NCBI RefSeq assembly: GCF_000621505.1
Contig: NZ_JHYD01000045.1
Location: 1 to 55,758, forward strand
Source of the DNA: Ruminiclostridium cellobioparum DSM 1351 = ATCC 15832
GTDB taxonomy: Bacteria > Bacillota > Clostridia > Acetivibrionales > DSM-1351
Reading direction: 5' to 3'
DNA length: 55,758 nucleotides
The notes beneath the pieces are model-generated. The model saw only the letters and a list, made by a program, of their open reading frames with translations, made no database searches and was not told the origin of the DNA. The number at the start of each line of letters is the position of its first letter. Positions within the stretch are counted from its first letter, which is position 1. Both the position numbers and the translations under genes were made by a program. Positions 1-9,856 of this stretch are shown piece by piece.

Positions 1-454
1 AAGGAGCTCAAAGCACCGTTTTGCAAGAGCCACTTTCGCTGCTGCTAATATACATCTGGATGCTTGGATCAAACACAAATCCTTTAGTATTCTGAGTCTA
101 TTGCAATAGTACAAGAACTTTTCAAACAGCATTTAAAAATCTTTGAATTTCAAAGGTTTATTTGCTGTCCCAAAAAATCTGGGCTCAAAATTACACAACT
201 ATTAATTTCTCAAGGTACAATGCTTTTTCTACAAATAGCTCCATTTCACAAAGAAAATGGAGTGAAGTATTGGTTTTTCTCGAAATTACCAATTACTTTT
301 CGAGAGTATTCTATAAGTTGTTTTAATATATTACAATGATATTACCGGAGCGTACATTATCAAATTAATATTTCTATGAATTATATAGACAATTTTAAGA
401 GGATTTTGGCAGTACTTTGTAAAAAGACCTTCCTTCTGAATTCCTAAAAAAACA
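1..454. other. Gene-poor left edge
   Basis: No complete gene is supported. On the plus strand a frame is open from base 2 to a TAG at 107-109 (35 codons, ending near FSILSLLQ). It could be the tail of a gene that starts outside the window, but I do not recognise it. Two short inverted repeats follow: 239-246 with 255-262 and 278-285 with 298-305. Neither has a T-run, so neither looks like an intrinsic terminator. Confidence 0.3.
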
Positions 455-496
455 ACCATGTACTATTTTATGATAATTAATAAAATAGTACATGGT
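446..496 (-). terminator. Intrinsic terminator of the left YesMN operon
   Basis: A perfect 16-bp inverted repeat (455-470 with 481-496) has a 10-nt loop and begins one base after the response-regulator stop codon at 498. On the minus strand it is followed by a run of seven T residues (446-452 read as the complement). This is a textbook Rho-independent terminator and marks the end of the leftward operon. Confidence 0.93.
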
Positions 497-497
497 A

Positions 498-2078
498 TTA
501 ATTTTTATGCTTTATATCCTTTGGAGTGATACCGAAATATTTTTTAAACAATCTGTTGAAGTAAAATTGATCATTGATCCCAACTGCCGATGCTGCCTCC
601 TTTATAAGAAAATTTTTGGATACCAGGAGCTCATAAGCCTTTTTCAGCTTTAACTCGTTTATATAATCGATCATGCTTTTCCCCACATCCGACTTAAACA
701 CCCTGCAAAGGTATGTGTCTGTCAGATTTACCCTTCTGGCAACCTCCGGAACAGTAATTTTACGGTAAATATTATCTTCTATATATTTCAAGGCTTCATG
801 GATTTCCTTACGGTATGTTTTCCGGGTTTTAATGCTTTGTACGGCCGTTTCAAATATATTTTTCAAAACAAGCTTCAAAGCCTCTTCACTTTCTGCGGTA
901 AAAATCACGTCTTCATCAGTATTGTATTCATCAAATATCTCCTCGTTGCAAATCCCCAGATTCATTAGCCTTTTTTCCGCATCCCGCAAAACCCTCTTTA
1001 TTATTTTCTTAAGTCTGAAGGGGTTCAGAAGAGTTTCTTCTCCGGCTTTTATTATACTTTCAAGAGTTTTCAATATACCTTCAACATTGCCGCCGGCAAC
1101 CTCATTGAAAATACGGTCTGCCGACGATAATGCCAGCTCTTTCACATATTGTTCATTGTCATCCGGTATGCTTTTATTATCGGTACATACATCCGAAATA
1201 CTCTCATAAAACATAAGCTCACAGGCTCTTTTACTTCTTCCCGCTTCATTTATCAATGATTGTGCATCCCGGGCAAAAGCTCCGTAAATAACGCCTATTT
1301 TCAGGTTGAAGTACATATAGGTTATATCCTTGATTCTCTGGGCTGTCTCCTGAGGAGATATTTTAACTTCATCCGTTGGGAAATTCACAGCAACAAGAGC
1401 GGAATTATTCTCAAAATCCAATGCAGATATCCAATTGGATTTGTTGAATATATTACCGGCAATATTCTTAATAATTTCCCCCACTTTTTGCCCGGTCTTT
1501 TCCAGAGCTGCCCGGTCCCCGCACCTGACCACAAATACTTGAATACATTCATTCCGCCCTGAAGCAAACATTCCGGAAACTGCCCCGGCTTGGGCTGCCG
1601 CTTCGTTTTCTGGCCCGAACCACAGCTTGTACAGGCAGTTATATCTCTCAAATTCAATGTCCTTCATACTTATTTGAGGAACAGCTTCCTTTCCTCTTCT
1701 GGAGTCAAGCTTTTCCTTTATCTCATACAAAACCCTCATAAATTCCTCAGAGCTAACAGTTACCTTAAGAATATAGTCATGGGCTCCGTATTTCATAGCT
1801 TCCCTGACGAGCTCAAAATCATTGTAATTGCTCAAAACCAAAATTTCTCCGTCATAATTTGTATCCTTAAGCTTTTTTATCAGTTCAATTCCGTCCATAT
1901 GGGGCATTTTTAAATCTGTAATTATTATATCCGGTCTGGTTTTCTCACATATTTCAAGGGCACGTGAGCCGTCGGATGCCGTACCTAAAAGCTGAAATCC
2001 GCTATCCGCCCAATTGATCATGGATTTTATGGCAAGCTTTACAATCTTTTCATCATCCACGATTAAGATACTGTACAT
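498..2078 (-). CDS. YesN-type response regulator, REC plus AraC HTH
   Basis: DNA-binding response regulator, partner of the kinase just upstream. The N-terminal receiver domain has the acidic pair in ILIVDDE, the phospho-acceptor Asp in IIITDLKMP (about residue 55) and the conserved Lys in YILK. A long middle region follows, then a C-terminal AraC-type double helix-turn-helix (about the last 100 residues, with VPEVARRVNLTDTYLCRVFK and ending FGITPKDIK). The frame is open to a GTG at 2087, but a GGGAGGG ribosome site at 2087-2093 is best spaced (8 nt) for the ATG at 2078, which leads straight into MYSILIV. It overlaps the kinase 3' end, so the two are translationally coupled. Regulators of this family usually control sugar transporter or glycoside hydrolase genes near them. 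The target here is inferred to be this cluster. Confidence 0.93.
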   Translation of the reverse strand: MYSILIVDDEKIVKLAIKSMINWADSGFQLLGTASDGSRALEICEKTRPDIIITDLKMPHMDGIELIKKLKDTNYDGEILVLSNYNDFELVREAMKYGAHDYILKVTVSSEEFMRVLYEIKEKLDSRRGKEAVPQISMKDIEFERYNCLYKLWFGPENEAAAQAGAVSGMFASGRNECIQVFVVRCGDRAALEKTGQKVGEIIKNIAGNIFNKSNWISALDFENNSALVAVNFPTDEVKISPQETAQRIKDITYMYFNLKIGVIYGAFARDAQSLINEAGRSKRACELMFYESISDVCTDNKSIPDDNEQYVKELALSSADRIFNEVAGGNVEGILKTLESIIKAGEETLLNPFRLKKIIKRVLRDAEKRLMNLGICNEEIFDEYNTDEDVIFTAESEEALKLVLKNIFETAVQSIKTRKTYRKEIHEALKYIEDNIYRKITVPEVARRVNLTDTYLCRVFKSDVGKSMIDYINELKLKKAYELLVSKNFLIKEAASAVGINDQFYFNRLFKKYFGITPKDIKHKN

Positions 2079-3924
2079 TATCATCACCCTCCCATAGAAT
2101 CAAAGGCAGAATTATCTCGGTAACGGTTCCTTCGCCCTTTTTACTTTTTGTTGTGAGCCCATAGCCATCTCCAAAGTTGAGTTTGATTCTCTCGTTCACG
2201 TTTTCTATTCCTATTCCGGACAGCTTGTTCTTCCTGGATTCCCCATCCATACTTTCAGTATCAAAGCCCTTCCCGTCATCAGCTATCCGTATAAGGAGCA
2301 CATCTTCAATATTGCCTACCGATATTTTTATGCTTACTGTCCTTTCATCCTCATCAATTCCGTGAATAATGGAATTTTCAACTATGGGCTGTAAAAGAAA
2401 TTTTATAACCATGCACTTTTCCAATCCTTTTTCTATTTCATAACTTAATGAGAAGGAGTTGGCATAACGGATTCCCTGAATAGTGGCATAGTTGTTTAAA
2501 TTTTCTATTTCCTTTTCCAAAGGTATGATTTCTTCCTTATTCAGTATTGTGTCCTTCAATAAACCTGAAAGAGCTCCCAGCCCATCTTCAAGAGTTTTAT
2601 TACCGCTGAGCATGGCAGACCATTTGAGAGAATTGAGGGTGTTAAACAGGAAATGAGGATTTATTTGAGCCTGGAGCATCTTCAATTCGGCTTCCCTTTT
2701 TCTGAAATGCTGTCTCTCAATTTCCACAATCAAAGCTTTCAGTCTTTCAACCATTGCCTTAATATTGAAAGTCAATTCACTTATTTCATCGTTATACCTG
2801 TCGTCAATTTCTTCCTCCAGATTCCCGTCCCTTATGTTTTTTGCCGAGTGCAGCAGTGATTTCAAGGGTATGGAAACACTTGCATAAATAATGAGAGACA
2901 GGATTATTGAAGCAGAAATGACAATAATGCTTGCAAATATGACATTATTCTTGACCTCGCTGGATTGCGAGCTTATAAACCTGTATGGGATCTTTCCGAC
3001 TATATACCAGTCGAGAGAAGGCAAAAATGACCCGGCCACCAGGAAATCCCCTTCGGGAAACCTGTATCTGAAGGTATTGTTGTTTTTGAGATAGTTATTG
3101 TATATTTGAGTCTTAAGGTTGTTATCCTTTATGAAAGTATCTTTTTTTATACTGCCTGAAACTGTGGAAACCACCGCTCCGTCGCTCCTCATGATGAACA
3201 GGTCGCTGCCCTTCCCAAGGTCTATGTTTTTATAGGTATTCTGTGCAAATATTCTTTCGTCGATGACTATTAACAGATAACCCCGTTTTTCCAGATAGCT
3301 GTGTTTTGAATATACCACCCTGCTGAGCACTATACAGCTGTTCCCAAGGTTTGATCCAAGTCTTGTCCAATATGTGTTTCCCATGGCATTGTCGGTGTGC
3401 TTTATTATATCAATTATGTCGTTCTCATTGAAAATCTCGTATCCAAGGTCATAAAATATATTTCCGTCGGGAAATCTGATACTTATATTCTTGACGTTTT
3501 TATAATTGAACAGTTCCCTGCTGAATTTATTTGTCAGCAGCTCCATCAGTTTGTTCTTGCTCACATCATTCATATCATTGAACTTGATAATCCCATCCTG
3601 TACATCGTCATTCATAATAATTGATTCGCTTAATTTCTCATACTGATCCGTTTCGTTTTTTACATTTTTTGTGATTTCCTGAACCAATTGACCGGAATAT
3701 GAGTTAAGTTTCGATGTAATGGATTTCTCGTAATTAGAGTTGGAATAGGTTCCTACAAGAGCGATTGGAAGCACCGAAATAAGCAAAAAACCGAGAAAAA
3801 TACGCTGTATAATGGGTATTTTTCTCACTTTTAAAATAAAAGCAATTGATTTATTCTTAGCAATTTTATAGAAACGCACCCTTGCGTAATCAGTATTTTT
3901 GGCTCCACCAAGTTTATGTTTCAT
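2053..3924 (-). CDS. YesM-type sensor histidine kinase
   Basis: Membrane sensor kinase for the adjacent AraC-type regulator. It has a basic N-terminus, a first membrane helix (IFLGFLLISVLPIALVG), an extracytoplasmic sensor region of roughly 270 residues, a second helix (IIVISASIILSLIIYASV), a HAMP region (SIPLKSLLHSAKNIRDG), and the His_kinase domain with the phospho-acceptor His in QINPHFLFNTLNS. An HATPase_c domain with an N-box-like PIVENSIIHGI and a G-box (IADDGKGFD) follows. The frame is open to 3945. I prefer the ATG at 3924 because a weak GGTG ribosome site precedes it and none precedes the first ATG. The sensor region resembles dCache-type ligand pockets in layout, but the ligand cannot be read from sequence. 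A saccharide is the natural guess from context. Confidence 0.92.
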   Translation of the reverse strand: MKHKLGGAKNTDYARVRFYKIAKNKSIAFILKVRKIPIIQRIFLGFLLISVLPIALVGTYSNSNYEKSITSKLNSYSGQLVQEITKNVKNETDQYEKLSESIIMNDDVQDGIIKFNDMNDVSKNKLMELLTNKFSRELFNYKNVKNISIRFPDGNIFYDLGYEIFNENDIIDIIKHTDNAMGNTYWTRLGSNLGNSCIVLSRVVYSKHSYLEKRGYLLIVIDERIFAQNTYKNIDLGKGSDLFIMRSDGAVVSTVSGSIKKDTFIKDNNLKTQIYNNYLKNNNTFRYRFPEGDFLVAGSFLPSLDWYIVGKIPYRFISSQSSEVKNNVIFASIIVISASIILSLIIYASVSIPLKSLLHSAKNIRDGNLEEEIDDRYNDEISELTFNIKAMVERLKALIVEIERQHFRKREAELKMLQAQINPHFLFNTLNSLKWSAMLSGNKTLEDGLGALSGLLKDTILNKEEIIPLEKEIENLNNYATIQGIRYANSFSLSYEIEKGLEKCMVIKFLLQPIVENSIIHGIDEDERTVSIKISVGNIEDVLLIRIADDGKGFDTESMDGESRKNKLSGIGIENVNERIKLNFGDGYGLTTKSKKGEGTVTEIILPLILWEGDDNVQYLNRG

Positions 3925-4052
3925 AATATGCACCATCATACGCAAATTTATTTTTTATTATCTACTAAAATGTGATTCTATCAAATATTTAACGTTATTG
4001 CAAACCATAATACGGAAATAGCGGGTTATCTATCTCCAAATTAACAACTTTA

Positions 4053-5417
4053 TTATTTAAATAGTGCACTTATTTCAGCATTGATTTTCTGCGGATCAAC
4101 AGGCCCGGCCGGTGCATTTCCAAGCGAATACCTCTGCTTCAGCTCCAGTACCCTGTAAACACTTTCATCCAGCCTCCCGGTACTGATCTGTCCTGTTTGT
4201 GCGGCAGCCAGCAGAGCTTTTATGACTGTCTCCTGCTTGTCAAAGCCGTGGCAGACCAGCACTATGTCGGCACCGGCCTGAATGGATTTTACTGCCGCCC
4301 CGCCCATGTCGTAGTTCTTCTCTATGGCACCCATGGTAAAATCATCTGTGATAACGACGCCATTAAAGTTCATATCTGTTCTCAATAAGTCTGTAATAAC
4401 AGCTTTGGAGAAGGAGGCAGGGTTTTCCGGGTCAAGTTTTGGAAGCAATATATGGGCTATCATAATGGCGTCAGCACTATTTTCGATAGCCGCCTTAAAC
4501 GGCACCAGTTCAAAGCTTTCCAGCCTTTTAAGATCATGGTTGACCCGGGGCAGGCCTACGTGGGAATCCACCGAGGTATCCCCATGGCCTGGGAAATGCT
4601 TGACAACCGAAATAACATTTTCAGCCCTGATACCCTTCATGGTTTCTATTCCCAGCCTGCTGACCAGGCCGGCGGTTGTTCCGAAAGACCGGTCACCGAT
4701 CACAGGGTTTTTAGGATTGCTGTTTATGTCCAGTACAGGAGCAAAGTCCATATTAAAACCAAATGAGCTCAGTTCTCTCCCCAATATGTTTCCTATCTGA
4801 TAGGACAGGGAACTGTCGTTTTTTTGTCCTATTACTTTGTTGGAGGGGAATTTTTTAAATTCATCTGGAAGTCTGGACACTCTGCCGCCTTCCTCATCCA
4901 CCGACAGGAACAAGGGCACTTTATTGGAGGCCGCATTTGTCTCCTTCAGCGAATTAAGCAGAGTCAACAGCTGGGCGGAATCCTGTATGTTCTTTTTAAA
5001 TAAAATGAAACCGCCTGCGTGGTATTTATCCATGAGCTGCTTTGAATGTTCGTCATTTTCATAGCCGTCCACACCCACAATTACAAGCTGTCCCACTTTT
5101 TCTTCAAGGGTCATACTGTCAATCAAAGCTTTAATTTCATCGGTCTGGCTGTCCTGCCCCGGTTCTGCCGTATCAGGACTGTTCTGTGCGGTTGTATTTC
5201 CGGGGCCTCCGGCCATTCCCGAAGTTGCGGCAGCAGTACTTTCAGCTGCTCCGCCCGGCCTTGTGCCATCCGAAGGTTTCAATACCTGCGGCAGGCCAAA
5301 GTTCTGTATCAGTACATACCCCAATACAACCGCTGCTACTGCTATCAGTGATAATCCGATTCCAACCCTGGATCTTCTTTTCCTTCTGTAGGTTTCTTTC
5401 CTGCTGCCCTTATTCAT
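4053..5417 (-). CDS. Membrane-anchored GH3 beta-N-acetylhexosaminidase (NagZ-like)
   Basis: Glycoside hydrolase family 3 enzyme of the NagZ type, which removes terminal N-acetylglucosamine from cell-wall or chitin fragments. The diagnostic loop KHFPGHGDTSVDSH carries the Asp-His pair used as general acid/base in NagZ enzymes, and VITDDFTMGAI holds the nucleophile Asp. The N-terminus has a very basic stretch (RRKRRSR), one membrane helix (GIGLSLIAVAAVVLGYVLI) and a linker rich in Gly, Ala, Thr and Pro, so the catalytic domain should sit outside the membrane. The first ATG at 5444 has no ribosome site. The ATG at 5417 has GGAGG three bases away, which is tight but better. It lies between the GH3 terminator and the YesM/YesN pair. 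Whether it serves wall recycling or polysaccharide use is open. Confidence 0.88.
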   Translation of the reverse strand: MNKGSRKETYRRKRRSRVGIGLSLIAVAAVVLGYVLIQNFGLPQVLKPSDGTRPGGAAESTAAATSGMAGGPGNTTAQNSPDTAEPGQDSQTDEIKALIDSMTLEEKVGQLVIVGVDGYENDEHSKQLMDKYHAGGFILFKKNIQDSAQLLTLLNSLKETNAASNKVPLFLSVDEEGGRVSRLPDEFKKFPSNKVIGQKNDSSLSYQIGNILGRELSSFGFNMDFAPVLDINSNPKNPVIGDRSFGTTAGLVSRLGIETMKGIRAENVISVVKHFPGHGDTSVDSHVGLPRVNHDLKRLESFELVPFKAAIENSADAIMIAHILLPKLDPENPASFSKAVITDLLRTDMNFNGVVITDDFTMGAIEKNYDMGGAAVKSIQAGADIVLVCHGFDKQETVIKALLAAAQTGQISTGRLDESVYRVLELKQRYSLGNAPAGPVDPQKINAEISALFK

Positions 5418-5512
5418 AAGCCTCCATTGAAATATAATATTCATAGTTATATTTGCTTTTATATAATTATATGCCTCCTGACCGCAAAGTACCAGACCGG
5501 TACGCCTATCAC

Positions 5513-5565
5513 AAAACCCCGTTCACCGGACACTGACCAAGCATGTATCCGTTTAACGGGGTTTT
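5513..5565 (-). terminator. Long stem-loop terminator behind the GH3 gene
   Basis: An 11-bp perfect inverted repeat (5513-5523, AAAACCCCGTT, with 5555-5565) encloses a 31-nt loop that can fold a smaller hairpin. It lies about 30 bases after the stop of the minus-strand GH3 gene. The T-run is four bases on the minus strand and six on the plus strand, so it could work in both directions. It separates the GH3 gene from the NagZ-like gene. Confidence 0.7.
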
Positions 5566-5595
5566 TTAAATTTATATTAAATTTCAGTTATGCGT

Positions 5596-7740
5596 TTATT
5601 CAACTGTAAACGTCACTTCCAGAGGTGCCTTTCCGCTGAGTCTTTTGCTGACTTTGTCGGGCTGCGTCCCGCCCACAAAGAGAGTAAAATCGCCGTTCTC
5701 AACATAGCGCTTTCCTTCTTCATCCACAAGCATCATTGCCCTGGGGCCGATCTCAAAACTGACTGTCCTTTGCTCCCCGCTCTTCAGGTGCATGCGCTTA
5801 AAGCCGCACAGACTGTGATTGGGTACTCTTACCGATGCCTTCAAATCCTTGATATAAACCTGAACGACTTCATCGGAATCCCTGCTTCCGGTATTCCTGA
5901 CATCCACACTGACCGTTATGCTGTCCCCGTTCTTGATCCTTGAGCCGGAGCAGACCGGGTTTGAATATTCAAAATTTGTGTAGCTCAGACCAAAGCCAAA
6001 AGGATACAGAGCATCCTGCTTCATGAACTTATAAGTCCTGTTTTCCATTGAATAGTCTTTGAAATCCGGCAGTTCTTCGGTTGACTTATAGAAGGTCACA
6101 GGCAGTCTTCCCGCAGGCGAATAATCTCCGAACAGCATTTCAGCGAAAGCCTGACCGCCCCTTGAACCGGGATACCAGCACTGTACAATTGCCGCTGCCT
6201 TGTCGGCCGCATTTCCTATGCTGAGCGCACTGCCTGAAACAAGGGCCACAATTGTGGGCTTGCCGGTTTCAAGAATTGCATCCAAAAGCTTTCTCTGTGA
6301 TTCCGGGAGATTAAGGTCGGCCTTATCTCCTCCGGCATCCAGGATTGCCGTACCCTGGTCGTTCTGCTCTCCCTCAACTGATGCGTCAAGCCCCAGACAG
6401 AGAACGACAACATCACTGCGTTGGGCAGCCGACACGGCTTCCTTCAGCCTGTCTCCGGGAAGTGCCAGATCTTCCTCCCTGTTCATGTGGAGGTGGCTGC
6501 CCAGAGCGTACCATACACGGGTTTCAGGTGACACCCTGTTTCTGATGCCATCCAGCAGGGTTATACTGTGGGACGGCGTACCGCTGTAATTTGCTATCAA
6601 AGCCAGATCACTTGCAGCATTGGGTCCGATAACAGCTATATTCTTTATTTTGCCCGGCTCCAAAGGCAGAAGTCCGTTATTCTTCAGCAAAACCATTGAT
6701 TTTCTCGAAGCATCAAGTGATAGTGCATTATGTTCCTTGCAGTCATTTATTTCATAAGGTATGCTGTCGAATTCGCAGTCATCGTCAAACATACCAAGTC
6801 TCATTCTGGTAGTCATAACCCTGATTGCAGCACGGTCAATATCCTCTTCGGTAATCAGGCCTTCTTTTAAAGACAATAGGAGCAAGAGATAAATATTGCC
6901 GCAGTTCAGGTCACATCCGCTTTTTATGGCCAGTGCAGCAGATTCGGTTGGAGTCTTTGTCACTCCGTGACCCTCATGGAAATCCTTAATTGCCCAGCAG
7001 TCCGAAACCACATGGCCGTCAAAGCCCCAGGAATCCCTGAGAATGTCCTGCAGCAGTGTTTTGCTTCCGTTGCAGGGTTCTCCGTTGGTCCTGTTGTAGG
7101 CACCCATTACCGCTTCAACTTTGGCTTCCTTTACAAGTGCTTCAAACGCAGGGAGATATGTTTCAAACATATCCTGCTTTGAGGCTATGGCGTCAAAATG
7201 ATGCCTGTCATCCTCGGGTCCGCTGTGTACTGCAAAATGCTTTGCACAGGCTGCCGCCTTCAGATGTTTCCCGCTGCCCTGGAGCCCCTTTACAAAAGCC
7301 ACCCCAAGCCTTGAAGTAAGATACGGATCTTCCCCGTAGGTTTCATGTCCCCGTCCCCACCTGGGATCTCTGAAAATATTTACATTGGGTGACCAGAAGG
7401 TAATTCCCTTATATATGTCACGGTCGTCTTTCCTTGAACTTTCATTATACTTCGCTCTTCCCTCTGTTGCGATCACATCAGCGATTTTTTGCAGATACTC
7501 ATCATCAAAAATGGCTGCCAGACCTATTGCCTGTGGAAATACCGTAGCAACACCCGCTCTGGCAACTCCGTGAAGCGCTTCATTCCACCAGTTATACCTG
7601 GGGACACCCAATCTTTCAACCGCCTGCGCATCGTATCTAAGCTGTGACGCCTTTTCCTCAAGCGTCATCCTCGACACCAGGTCGGCCGCTCTTTCTTTGA
7701 AGGAAAGTGATTTGTCCAAATATTTCGGCTTTTGTTCCAT
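5596..7740 (-). CDS. Cytosolic GH3 beta-xylosidase/beta-glucosidase
   Basis: Glycoside hydrolase family 3 exo-enzyme expected to cleave imported oligosaccharides to monosaccharides. Domains in order: GH3 N-terminal barrel (about residues 15-320) with RYNWWNEALHGVARAG near residue 48, a motif common in GH3 beta-xylosidases; the KH pair at 167-168; nucleophile Asp247 in HVVSDCWAI; GH3 C-terminal alpha/beta domain (about 350-590); and a fibronectin III-like domain (about 625-700). No signal peptide, so cytosolic. The length of 714 residues is normal. AGGAGG lies five bases before the ATG. It lies downstream of the importer permeases in the same direction, after a gap of about 300 bases, so it may have its own promoter or be read through. 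Xylosidase and glucosidase activities cannot be separated from sequence alone. Confidence 0.93.
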   Translation of the reverse strand: MEQKPKYLDKSLSFKERAADLVSRMTLEEKASQLRYDAQAVERLGVPRYNWWNEALHGVARAGVATVFPQAIGLAAIFDDEYLQKIADVIATEGRAKYNESSRKDDRDIYKGITFWSPNVNIFRDPRWGRGHETYGEDPYLTSRLGVAFVKGLQGSGKHLKAAACAKHFAVHSGPEDDRHHFDAIASKQDMFETYLPAFEALVKEAKVEAVMGAYNRTNGEPCNGSKTLLQDILRDSWGFDGHVVSDCWAIKDFHEGHGVTKTPTESAALAIKSGCDLNCGNIYLLLLLSLKEGLITEEDIDRAAIRVMTTRMRLGMFDDDCEFDSIPYEINDCKEHNALSLDASRKSMVLLKNNGLLPLEPGKIKNIAVIGPNAASDLALIANYSGTPSHSITLLDGIRNRVSPETRVWYALGSHLHMNREEDLALPGDRLKEAVSAAQRSDVVVLCLGLDASVEGEQNDQGTAILDAGGDKADLNLPESQRKLLDAILETGKPTIVALVSGSALSIGNAADKAAAIVQCWYPGSRGGQAFAEMLFGDYSPAGRLPVTFYKSTEELPDFKDYSMENRTYKFMKQDALYPFGFGLSYTNFEYSNPVCSGSRIKNGDSITVSVDVRNTGSRDSDEVVQVYIKDLKASVRVPNHSLCGFKRMHLKSGEQRTVSFEIGPRAMMLVDEEGKRYVENGDFTLFVGGTQPDKVSKRLSGKAPLEVTFTVE

Positions 7741-8042
7741 ATTAACCTCCTAGTTTTTCTCGCTTTCCGCTTTAATTTAACGCGTTGTGCTAATTAATTA
7801 AATTATGTACTTTATAATTATTTGCCATAACTGTTGCTGCAATCAGCTTAACCGTCATGCCGGTCAAATTGGTTCCCGGCTTTGCAGTTAAAGGAGTTAT
7901 TCTTATTATACAGGTACAGTTACACAACTTCAAGCAATGGACGGCACGGTAAAGTACCTGCTGATATTTGCTTGTGAACAGCAAATATTATTTAAAGCAA
8001 GCGCCTGGTGTGCAATCCATTGATTGAAAAGGAAAACTCATG
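7741..8042. other. Spacer between permease and GH3 genes
   Basis: About 300 bases with no supported gene. Short frames on the minus strand show no family resemblance. A weak GCCGG/CCGGC hairpin around 7858-7880 lies downstream of the permease stop. The sequence next to the GH3 start is AT-rich and could hold its promoter, but I see no clear -35/-10 pair. Confidence 0.4.
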
Positions 8043-8897
8043 TCAGCCCTTGACGGCCCCAACCACCAGGCTGTCCTGTACTTTCTTGCTCATGAATGCA
8101 TATATGATCAGGGTTGGGATTGTTGCAACCATGAGACCTGCACCTATGGGGCCCCAGTCAGTGGTGTACTGGCCGGCCAGAGACTGGATACCGACTGTCA
8201 GGGTTTTGAACCGGACATCGCTGATAAACACCACTGCAAACATCAATTCATTCCAGGCCTGCAGAAAAGTGAATATGGTAACTGTTGCCATGGCCGGTCT
8301 CATCAGCGGCATTATTATGCTGAAGAATATCCTGTAAATACTGCAGCCGTCAATACACGCAGCCTCCTCCAGCTCTCTGGGCAGGGACGCCATAAAACCG
8401 GAAAATATAAGTATGGCCATAGGTATTGCAAAGGCTGAATAAGGTATGATCAAAGCCCAATAGGAATTGACCATTTTCAGGTTCCTCAGCATGACGAATA
8501 TGGGAAGCAGAGCCGAATGGAGGGGGACAGTGAGCCCAAGGATAAAAAAGGAATTCATTTGTTTTCTTATCTTAAATACCATTCTGGTCAGTGCATAGGA
8601 GGCCATGACGGAAAATATTACCGTAAACAGAATTGTGGCAGCCGTGACTATTACACTGTTTATAAAATAATGCCCTACGTTACCGCCCAAAAGAGCATTG
8701 CTGTAATTGGACCAGAGCCATTTGGTGGGAATACCCAGGGGATTCCCACCGAATATTTCCGAGTTGTCCTTCAAGGAAAAGGTAAACATCCAGTACAGCG
8801 GAAACAGCTGTATAAATGCTACCACAATGAGGGCGGCATACATAAGTATACTTGATATGGATCGTTTGGAACTGCTCACCGTTGTATGTCTGCTCAT
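8043..8897 (-). CDS. Sugar ABC importer permease, MalG type
   Basis: Inner-membrane permease of a CUT1-family oligosaccharide importer. Six membrane helices are visible, starting with ILMYAALIVVAFIQLFPLYWM. The ATPase-docking EAA loop reads EEAACIDGCSIYRIFFSIIMP. The frame is open to 8957, but the ATG at 8897 has GGGAGGG nine bases upstream and forms an ATGA overlap with the stop of the preceding permease gene. That is the usual coupled arrangement and gives the usual length (about 284 residues). It works with the second permease and the binding protein upstream. The ATPase is not encoded here and is probably a shared MsmK/UgpC-type subunit elsewhere in the genome (inference). Confidence 0.93.
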   Translation of the reverse strand: MSRHTTVSSSKRSISSILMYAALIVVAFIQLFPLYWMFTFSLKDNSEIFGGNPLGIPTKWLWSNYSNALLGGNVGHYFINSVIVTAATILFTVIFSVMASYALTRMVFKIRKQMNSFFILGLTVPLHSALLPIFVMLRNLKMVNSYWALIIPYSAFAIPMAILIFSGFMASLPRELEEAACIDGCSIYRIFFSIIMPLMRPAMATVTIFTFLQAWNELMFAVVFISDVRFKTLTVGIQSLAGQYTTDWGPIGAGLMVATIPTLIIYAFMSKKVQDSLVVGAVKG

Positions 8898-9778
8898 CTT
8901 TTTGCACCCTCCCTTTCTCTGAACAGGAAACCCACCAGGATTGACAGTACAAAGCATTCAAGGATAACGAATATAGCCATTGCACTTCCGTATCCGTATT
9001 GGTTTCCTTTAAATATGGTACTGACCATATACGTACCTATAACCTCACTTGCGTGGACAGGGCCCCCGCCGGTCAAAACATATACAAGATCAAATACCTT
9101 AAGCGCTCCTGTTACTGCAAATATTACAGAGACATTGAGTACAGGCTTCAGCATAGGTATGGTTATTTTCATGGATGTATTCCACCAGGAAGAGCCGTCT
9201 ATTACCGCAGCTTCAAAAACATCGGTGGAAATGGATTTAATACCCGCGTACATCAGCAGCATATGATAGCCGATATACTGCCATATTATAGGAATAAAGG
9301 TAGCGCCCAGCGCATTTCTGGTATCTCCCAGCCATTCCTGAGCCCAGGAATCAAGGCCTATTGAACGCAATAACAAATTCAGGATACCGTAGTCATAATT
9401 ATATATTTTCATCCACAGCTGACCTATAACAACTGTGGAAATAATAACCGGTACAAAATAGACAGTCACAAAGCTTTTTTCAAATTTGACACCCTTTGCC
9501 AGAACAAGAGCTAAAAGCAGTGAAATGGGGAGCTGGATAAATACCGACGCAACTGCCAGAATCAGCGAATTAACAGCCGCTTTAACAAATATGGGATCAG
9601 AAATGAGTCCCTTATAGTTGGCGAGCCCAATAAAGGTACCTTTTCCGAATCCGGACCAATCCTGCATGCTATAGTATAATGACATAATTATCGGTACTAT
9701 AATAACGGCTATAAACATAACCAGGGCCGGAAACAGGAAAAATACTATGGCTTTCTTATTATTCAATACCCTATCCAC
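8894..9778 (-). CDS. Sugar ABC importer permease, MalF type
   Basis: First of the two permeases of the CUT1-type importer, with six predicted helices beginning AIVFFLFPALVMFIAVIIVP and the EAA loop EAAVIDGSSWWNTSMKITIP. Two GTG starts are possible. The one at 9787 sits almost on top of the GAAGGA ribosome site. The one at 9778 is about 10 bases from it and is preferred. The gene follows the binding-protein gene after a gap holding a strong stem-loop and overlaps the next permease by four bases. Confidence 0.92.
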   Translation of the reverse strand: MDRVLNNKKAIVFFLFPALVMFIAVIIVPIIMSLYYSMQDWSGFGKGTFIGLANYKGLISDPIFVKAAVNSLILAVASVFIQLPISLLLALVLAKGVKFEKSFVTVYFVPVIISTVVIGQLWMKIYNYDYGILNLLLRSIGLDSWAQEWLGDTRNALGATFIPIIWQYIGYHMLLMYAGIKSISTDVFEAAVIDGSSWWNTSMKITIPMLKPVLNVSVIFAVTGALKVFDLVYVLTGGGPVHASEVIGTYMVSTIFKGNQYGYGSAMAIFVILECFVLSILVGFLFREREGAKR

Positions 9779-9856
9779 AAAACTCACTTCCTTCTTTTAT
9801 TAGTTTTTATTAGATTAATTATTGCTCTAATCTTTATTACATTTTTCATAAGTATT

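Noticed and set aside
239-305. Two adjacent inverted repeats at the left edge
   Set aside because: No T-run and no adjoining gene; short stems of this size arise often in AT-rich DNA.
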